Origin: Novosphingobium sp. | GTDB taxonomy: Bacteria > Pseudomonadota > Alphaproteobacteria > Sphingomonadales > Sphingomonadaceae | NCBI GenBank assembly: GCA_027490345.1 | Contig: JAIXYF010000497.1 | Location: 1 to 17,117 of the forward strand | Reading direction: 5' to 3' | Length of the DNA stretch: 17,117 bases | Shown: piece by piece, positions 13,957 to 17,117 of the stretch | How positions within the stretch are numbered: position 1 is the stretch's first letter | How the letters are laid out: every line of letters starts with the position of its first letter | Translations under genes and position numbers: made by a program | The notes under the pieces: model-generated | The model's input: only the letters and a program-made list of their open reading frames with translations | Told to the model about the DNA's origin: nothing | Database searches by the model: none

Positions 13957-15314
13957 CCGTAGACGCTGTTGCCGCTGGCGGGCGCATTCGGCGCATTGCG
14001 CAAAAAGCCCCGCTTGAACAGCACCGCCCCGCCGGTTTCAGCCTGCAGCAGATCGGGCACCAGCCAGCGGCGCAGGCGCGCTTCCGCCTGATGCCCGGCA
14101 AAGCGGCCCGATGCGCCCGCCGCATCCCTCACCCCGGTTGTGGCAAAAGCGTCGCGCGGGTTCTCCAGCCATAGCGCGCGGTAACTCACCATCACGTCGC
14201 TGCGCTTGTCTGGCACCAGTTCCAGCCGCAGCCCGGGTGAAATGATGTTCGTGCGCTGCAAGGCGCCGTAAAGCGCGGTCGGCCCGAAATCGAACCGCCG
14301 CGCGCCAAAAAGCGTATCGAACCGGCCAAAGCGCCCGGCCTTGCCGCCATCACCGCTGGCGGCATCAAACAGGGCGGCCACGCGCGGGTGCCAGCCGCCC
14401 TTCAGGGTGTGGCCCGCCTCTGCGTGGACGAACCACGCCGAGACATCGAGATCGGCGGTGTCCGCCGCGCCCGTGCTGCGCCGCGCGGTGCCGAACTGCC
14501 AGGCCGCCTCCACATCGTGGTCCCATTTCCCCGGCGCAGGCCGCGCGAAGGCACGCCCGCCCAGCGTCCAGAGACGGCGGTTGCGCGTCAGCCGGTTGTC
14601 GCCGTCCTGCTCCGCCAAGCGGAAGCCATAGGCCTCCAGCGTGCCGCCCAGCACATGCGGCAGCGCGGCATGTGCGCCGAAAAACTGGACGCGCGTTGTC
14701 TCCAGATCGAACTTGAGCTTGTTGTCCTGCAATCCTTGCGCATCATCCGGCCGGCGGATCTGGGGCATCATCCAGAACGCCTGCAGGCGGGCGCCGCGCT
14801 GCGTGGTCCATTCCAGATTGGCGCCGGTAAAGGCATTGGTCGTCTGGCGAAAGCGATTGCGCGCGACAAGGCGGCGCGAGCCGATATCCATGGTCTGGCG
14901 GCCCAGCGTCAGCAGGCCCTGCCCACTTGCGGCACCGCCGCGCCAGCTTCCCAGCTCGATCTTCGCATAAGCCTGCACCAGTTCCACCGCGTTCACATCT
15001 GCTGTGGTGATCGAAGATGTCGCGGCTTCACCATAGGCGCGCGCATCCCACAGCTCACCGCCAAAGCGCACCGGCCCGGCATCATATTCAACGGACAGCA
15101 TGGTGCGCAGCGAAACCATCGAATCGCCCGCCGCGGGCGCGGGGCGAAACTGCCCGTCGATCCCCTCGGCCCGCGCCCGCATGGTAGCGCTGACCGAAAG
15201 CGCATCGGGCGCGCCCAGCGCCTCGGCCAGTGGGCCGGGGCTGGCCTTGGCGGGCAAAGCAATCCCCTGCGCGACAAGCGCCGCAGCCAGTGCAATTGTC
15301 GTTCTTCTGATCAA
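13929..15314 (-). CDS. Outer-membrane porin, alginate export (AlgE-like) family
   Basis: Outer-membrane beta-barrel of 461 residues. With the TTG at 15312-15314 the protein starts with a signal peptide (LIRRTTIALAAALVAQGIALPAKA, first codon read as Met), and GGAAG lies 7 nt upstream. An ATG at 15399-15401 would add 29 residues before the signal peptide, which is why I reject it. The body alternates aromatic and polar residues in strands (e.g. RVQFFGAHAALPHVLGG, DVEAAWQFGT, GKAGRFGRFDTLFGARRFDFG) and carries the family-typical RLVARNRFRQT and SYRALWLENPRDAFATTG segments of the Alginate_exp group (PF13372). It ends in YFDLTLTL, an outer-membrane strand signature. The transported solute is unknown; no alginate or exopolysaccharide genes are adjacent. 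An A/T-rich stretch upstream probably contains the promoter. Confidence 0.9.
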   Translation of the reverse strand: MIRRTTIALAAALVAQGIALPAKASPGPLAEALGAPDALSVSATMRARAEGIDGQFRPAPAAGDSMVSLRTMLSVEYDAGPVRFGGELWDARAYGEAATSSITTADVNAVELVQAYAKIELGSWRGGAASGQGLLTLGRQTMDIGSRRLVARNRFRQTTNAFTGANLEWTTQRGARLQAFWMMPQIRRPDDAQGLQDNKLKFDLETTRVQFFGAHAALPHVLGGTLEAYGFRLAEQDGDNRLTRNRRLWTLGGRAFARPAPGKWDHDVEAAWQFGTARRSTGAADTADLDVSAWFVHAEAGHTLKGGWHPRVAALFDAASGDGGKAGRFGRFDTLFGARRFDFGPTALYGALQRTNIISPGLRLELVPDKRSDVMVSYRALWLENPRDAFATTGVRDAAGASGRFAGHQAEARLRRWLVPDLLQAETGGAVLFKRGFLRNAPNAPASGNSVYGYFDLTLTL

Positions 15315-15364
15315 GGTCGCTTCCGTGGATCCCCGGCGCACCGGCTGAAGCCGCCAGACCCGCC

Positions 15365-15400
15365 CTTTATTGCTATATACACCAGAATACAGAAAATGCA
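15365..15400 (-). promoter_or_regulatory. A/T-rich candidate promoter of the porin gene
   Basis: This is the most A/T-rich stretch of the local region. On the minus strand it contains TGTATTC and TGTATAT plus a TATATA that could serve as a -10 element, about 55 nt upstream of the TTG start of the porin. I cannot place the -35 element with confidence. The divergent transporter gene may use promoter elements in the same stretch. Confidence 0.35.
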
Positions 15401-15462
15401 TCCTCCGTTCAGTGTCGCCTTATCGGCAAGGCAGCTTGCACTGCGATCCTGTGCGGCCTAGA

Positions 15463-15496
15463 CGCCGCGCGTACGCAGGGAAAGAGCCACGCGGCG
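15463..15496 (+). promoter_or_regulatory. Leader hairpin before the UPF0016 transporter gene
   Basis: CGCCGCG (15463-15469) and CGCGGCG (15490-15496) form a 7-bp stem with a 20-nt loop that exposes AGGGAAAGAG. It ends 13 nt before the transporter ATG. A second small stem, GCCTT/AAGGC (15417-15421 with 15428-15432), lies further upstream. Many UPF0016 genes are manganese-regulated, so a cis-acting role is possible, but I do not find the conserved GGGGAGUAGC of the yybP-ykoY riboswitch. Confidence 0.35.
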
Positions 15497-15509
15497 CCCG
15501 GAATTGCTT

Positions 15510-16085
15510 ATGTTTGAAGCCCTGTCCACCTCAACCGCGATCGTCGCTCTCGCCGAAATCGGCGACAAGACGCAGCTGCTGGCCATCGTGCTCGCAGCGC
15601 GATTCCGGCGGCCCGGCCCCATCATTCTTGGCATTCTGATTGCCACTCTGGCCAACCATTTCCTTGCCGCGCTGGCGGGATCGCTGGCGGCGGGGTGGCT
15701 GGATGGCCCGGCTTTCCGTTATGCCGTTGCCGTGGGTTTCCTCGCAATGGCGGGGTGGACTTTGGTGCCCGATACTTTCGATGATGATGAAGCCCCCGCC
15801 ATCTCGCGCGGAGGTGCGTTTCTCACCACGCTCGTCGCATTCTTTTTCGTCGAAATGGGCGACAAGACGCAGATCGCCACGATCGCGCTGGGCGCGCGCT
15901 ATCACGATGCGATGGCCGTGACGGCAGGCACCACGCTGGGCATGATGCTGGCCAATGGGCCCGCTGTGCTGCTGGGCGGCGAACTGGTGAAACGCGTGCC
16001 GCTGGGGGTGGTGCGCGCCATTGCGGCCTTGCTGTTTGCCGCGCTCGGCCTGTGGCTGCTACTGGCAACGGCAGGCATGGTCTAG
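15510..16085 (+). CDS. UPF0016/GDT1-family (TMEM165-like) cation transporter
   Basis: Inner-membrane transporter of 191 residues with about six transmembrane helices. It has the two-repeat architecture of the family: the motif E16-I-G-D-K-T in the first half and E115-M-G-D-K-T in the second. Studied members (bacterial MneA, yeast Gdt1, human TMEM165) move Mn2+ or Ca2+, with Mn2+ export the usual bacterial role; this is inference here. The ATG at 15510 is preferred (CGGAA about 8 nt upstream); a TTG two codons earlier (15504) is also in frame. The stop codon (16083-16085) shares the palindrome CTAG with the stop of the convergent mmcB gene. The leader carries a 7-bp hairpin. Confidence 0.94.
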   Translation: MFEALSTSTAIVALAEIGDKTQLLAIVLAARFRRPGPIILGILIATLANHFLAALAGSLAAGWLDGPAFRYAVAVGFLAMAGWTLVPDTFDDDEAPAISRGGAFLTTLVAFFFVEMGDKTQIATIALGARYHDAMAVTAGTTLGMMLANGPAVLLGGELVKRVPLGVVRAIAALLFAALGLWLLLATAGMV

Positions 16086-16585
16086 CTTTCTTCGCCCCAC
16101 CCAGCGCATGGCGGATCGCCCGCCACCACCAGCCGCCGCAGCGCCGCGCGCGCCAGTCGCTCCGTTTCGGCCTTGCGGCGCACAGCGGCCAGCGGCAGGC
16201 TGGGCGCAGGGCGCACGATTTCCGCATCATAGCCATCGGCCACGATCACCCCGCACAAATCAGGCCGGAACGCCGGGGTTTCAAGGCAGGCCCGGTCCAG
16301 ATGCGGGGCCAAGCCCCAATAGAACCGATCACAATATTCCAGATAATCCGGCCACTTGGCATCGCCGAGCAAGTCGCCGCGCGCCACCTTGATTTCCACG
16401 ATCACGATGCGGCCCTTGGCATCGATCCCCATCAGATCCGCGCGCCGACCCGAACGCAGCGGCATTTCCGGCAGGCACCAGATGCCGTTTCGCGCAAACA
16501 GCCGCCCGATCCCCCGCGCCACGGCCTGCGCCTCCCGCTCGGGCGGGAGCGGTGCAAGGGCAGACAGGCGGGTCGAATCAGTCAT
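16082..16585 (-). CDS. mmcB: MmcB-family DNA repair/SOS protein
   Basis: Predicted PD-(D/E)xK nuclease-like protein of 167 residues in the MmcB family (PF06319). Visible features are a helical start (PPEREAQAVARGIGRLFARNG), the core strands LRSGRRADLMGID (D60 region) and IVIVEIKVARGD (E-x-K motif), then DYLEYCDRFYWGLAPHLD and LCGVIVADGYDAEIVRPA. The ADL...EIK spacing fits the PD-(D/E)xK fold. In Caulobacter, mmcB is LexA-controlled and contributes to mitomycin C resistance. Here an exact LexA box lies 13 nt upstream of the ATG at 16583-16585, supporting SOS regulation. A longer frame to a TTG at 16613-16615 would run through the LexA box and is rejected. The 3' end overlaps the transporter gene by 4 nt. 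Confidence 0.93.
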   Translation of the reverse strand: MTDSTRLSALAPLPPEREAQAVARGIGRLFARNGIWCLPEMPLRSGRRADLMGIDAKGRIVIVEIKVARGDLLGDAKWPDYLEYCDRFYWGLAPHLDRACLETPAFRPDLCGVIVADGYDAEIVRPAPSLPLAAVRRKAETERLARAALRRLVVAGDPPCAGWGEES

Positions 16586-16598
16586 CGCCGCAGCATAA

Positions 16599-16613
16599 GA
16601 ACAAAAATGGAAC
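16599..16613 (-). promoter_or_regulatory. LexA box (SOS operator) of mmcB
   Basis: On the minus strand the sequence reads GTTC-CATTTTT-GTTC, an exact match to the alphaproteobacterial LexA consensus GTTC-N7-GTTC. It ends 13 nt before the mmcB start. A possible -10 element TATGCT (16597 down to 16592) lies between box and start, so LexA bound here would block transcription. It lies after the stop of the upstream hypothetical gene, so mmcB has its own promoter. Confidence 0.85.
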
Positions 16614-16624
16614 AAGGGAAGCGG

Positions 16625-17017
16625 TTAGCGCGCAATTCCCAGCGGTTGGATCAAGGCAAGCAGACTGGCGCGCGCTATCTGGAATTCCTGCCATAACGCC
16701 AGCGCCGCGGCCTCGACCGGTGCGCCGCTGCCATGCAGCGCAACCAGCGCGGCAAGGCCCGGCTCAAGAATGGCCGCCAGATCGTCCACCCCCTGCTGCG
16801 CCAGCCGCAGCCGCCAGCCCCCCGTATCGCGCATGATCGCGGGGAAATTGCGCACATCGGGCGTGCGGAATTCAGGCGCGAGGCCCGCCAGTTCAGCCAC
16901 TGCCGCCGCCGCCTCGTGCACTGCGGCCCACTTGATCGCCATGGGGCTTGCAGCGAGACGCGGGGAACCGCTTTTCGCATCGTAGGAGGAACGATAGCCA
17001 ACCATGGCAACAATCAT
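16625..17017 (-). CDS. Hypothetical small protein
   Basis: A reading frame of 130 residues from the ATG at 17015-17017; a second ATG four codons later (17003-17005) is equally possible, and neither has a clear Shine-Dalgarno. I do not recognise the family. The predicted protein is soluble, with a short polar N-terminus (MVGYRSSYDAKSGSPR), an Ala-rich helix (AIKWAAVHEAAAAVAELAGL), a central FRTPDVRNFPAIMRDTGGWR and Ala/Leu-rich helices to the end (LALWQEFQIARASLLALI). There are no cysteines, signal peptide or membrane span. It reads as coding rather than as a shadow because no other plausible gene covers the stretch and it fills the space between mmcB and the tRNA. It lies 39 nt upstream of mmcB, separated by the LexA box. 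Confidence 0.65.
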   Translation of the reverse strand: MIVAMVGYRSSYDAKSGSPRLAASPMAIKWAAVHEAAAAVAELAGLAPEFRTPDVRNFPAIMRDTGGWRLRLAQQGVDDLAAILEPGLAALVALHGSGAPVEAAALALWQEFQIARASLLALIQPLGIAR

Positions 17018-17057
17018 AGGCGCGCGGGCGCTACCAAATTGCTAAACCACAAACCGC

Positions 17058-17084
17058 TGGCAAGCCGCGCGCCACGCTGCTAGG
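17058..17084 (+). promoter_or_regulatory. Possible tRNA promoter
   Basis: TGGCAA (17058-17063) and GCTAGG (17079-17084) lie 15 bp apart and 13 nt before the predicted tRNA 5' end, the expected place for -35 and -10 elements. The match to consensus is weak and the spacing is short, so this is a tentative call. Confidence 0.25.
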
Positions 17085-17097
17085 CGCTTCGCCTCTG

Positions 17098-17117
17098 GCA
17101 CCCGTAGCTCAGCTGGA
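17098..17117 (+). tRNA. tRNA 5' fragment, probably tRNA-Arg (cut by window edge)
   Basis: The sequence shows a 7-nt acceptor half GCACCCG (17098-17104), the invariant T8 with A9, the D-stem strand GCTC (17107-17110) and D-loop AGCTGGA reaching the window edge. This start matches bacterial tRNA-Arg genes that begin GC(A/G)CCCGTAGCTCAGCTGGA (from memory). The anticodon lies outside the window, so the amino acid is inferred. Confidence 0.8.

Noticed and set aside
14388..15461. Plus-strand open frame antisense to the porin
   Set aside because: Shadow frame; the porin has a signal peptide, barrel strands and C-terminal signature on the minus strand.
15402..15509. yybP-ykoY manganese riboswitch before the UPF0016 gene
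   Set aside because: The conserved GGGGAGUAGC core and paired loops are not visible, so only an unnamed leader structure is reported.
16625..17117. Genomic island or attachment site at the tRNA
   Set aside because: Only the 5' end of the tRNA is in the window, and no integrase or direct repeat is seen.

Overview
The window is GC-rich chromosomal DNA, most probably from an alphaproteobacterium of the sphingomonad group (Novosphingobium, Sphingobium or Erythrobacter-like). This is inferred from the gene families present (MmcB, PAS_5-type protein, DUF1289, alginate-export-type porin, UPF0016), from a GTTC-N7-GTTC LexA box, and from the frequent use of TTG and GTG starts. I see no insertion sequence, prophage, CRISPR array or rRNA. 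The gene order is dense and looks like core chromosome.

Left edge to 1.9 kb (minus strand): a LytS/LytTR-type two-component pair. The kinase comes first and the response regulator runs off the left edge. Divergent from it (1977-2600) is an HD-domain protein carrying the metal-ligand pattern of mixed-valent diiron HD oxygenases. A perfect 10-bp inverted repeat lies just before its ribosome binding site.

2.55-12.1 kb (minus strand): nine co-directional genes. In transcription order they are an RhlE-like DEAD-box RNA helicase, a His-box membrane hydroxylase, a DUF2141 secreted protein, a CitE-like lyase, a PAS_5-type protein, a membrane-anchored esterase, an M48 protease with TPRs, a DsbA-like thiol oxidoreductase and a PDZ-M48 protease. 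The last four sit within 43 bp of each other or overlap. They look like an envelope protein-quality or redox module.

12.4-14.0 kb (plus strand): a secreted M20 metallopeptidase followed by a small DUF1289 protein. 13.9-15.3 kb (minus): an outer-membrane porin of the alginate-export family. 15.5-16.1 kb (plus): a UPF0016/GDT1 cation transporter whose stop codon shares a CTAG palindrome with that of the convergent mmcB. mmcB (minus) carries an exact alphaproteobacterial LexA box just before its start. A small unrecognised gene follows (16625-17017, minus), and the first 20 nt of a tRNA, probably Arg, close the window.

The best leads for something undescribed are: the orphan HD oxygenase-like gene, which lacks the Tyr and Glu residues typical of phosphonate-cleaving relatives and has a hairpin at its RBS; the 8196-8230 inverted repeat whose spacer is exactly a CtrA-like site, in front of the PAS protein; and the esterase / M48-TPR / DsbA / PDZ-M48 cluster.
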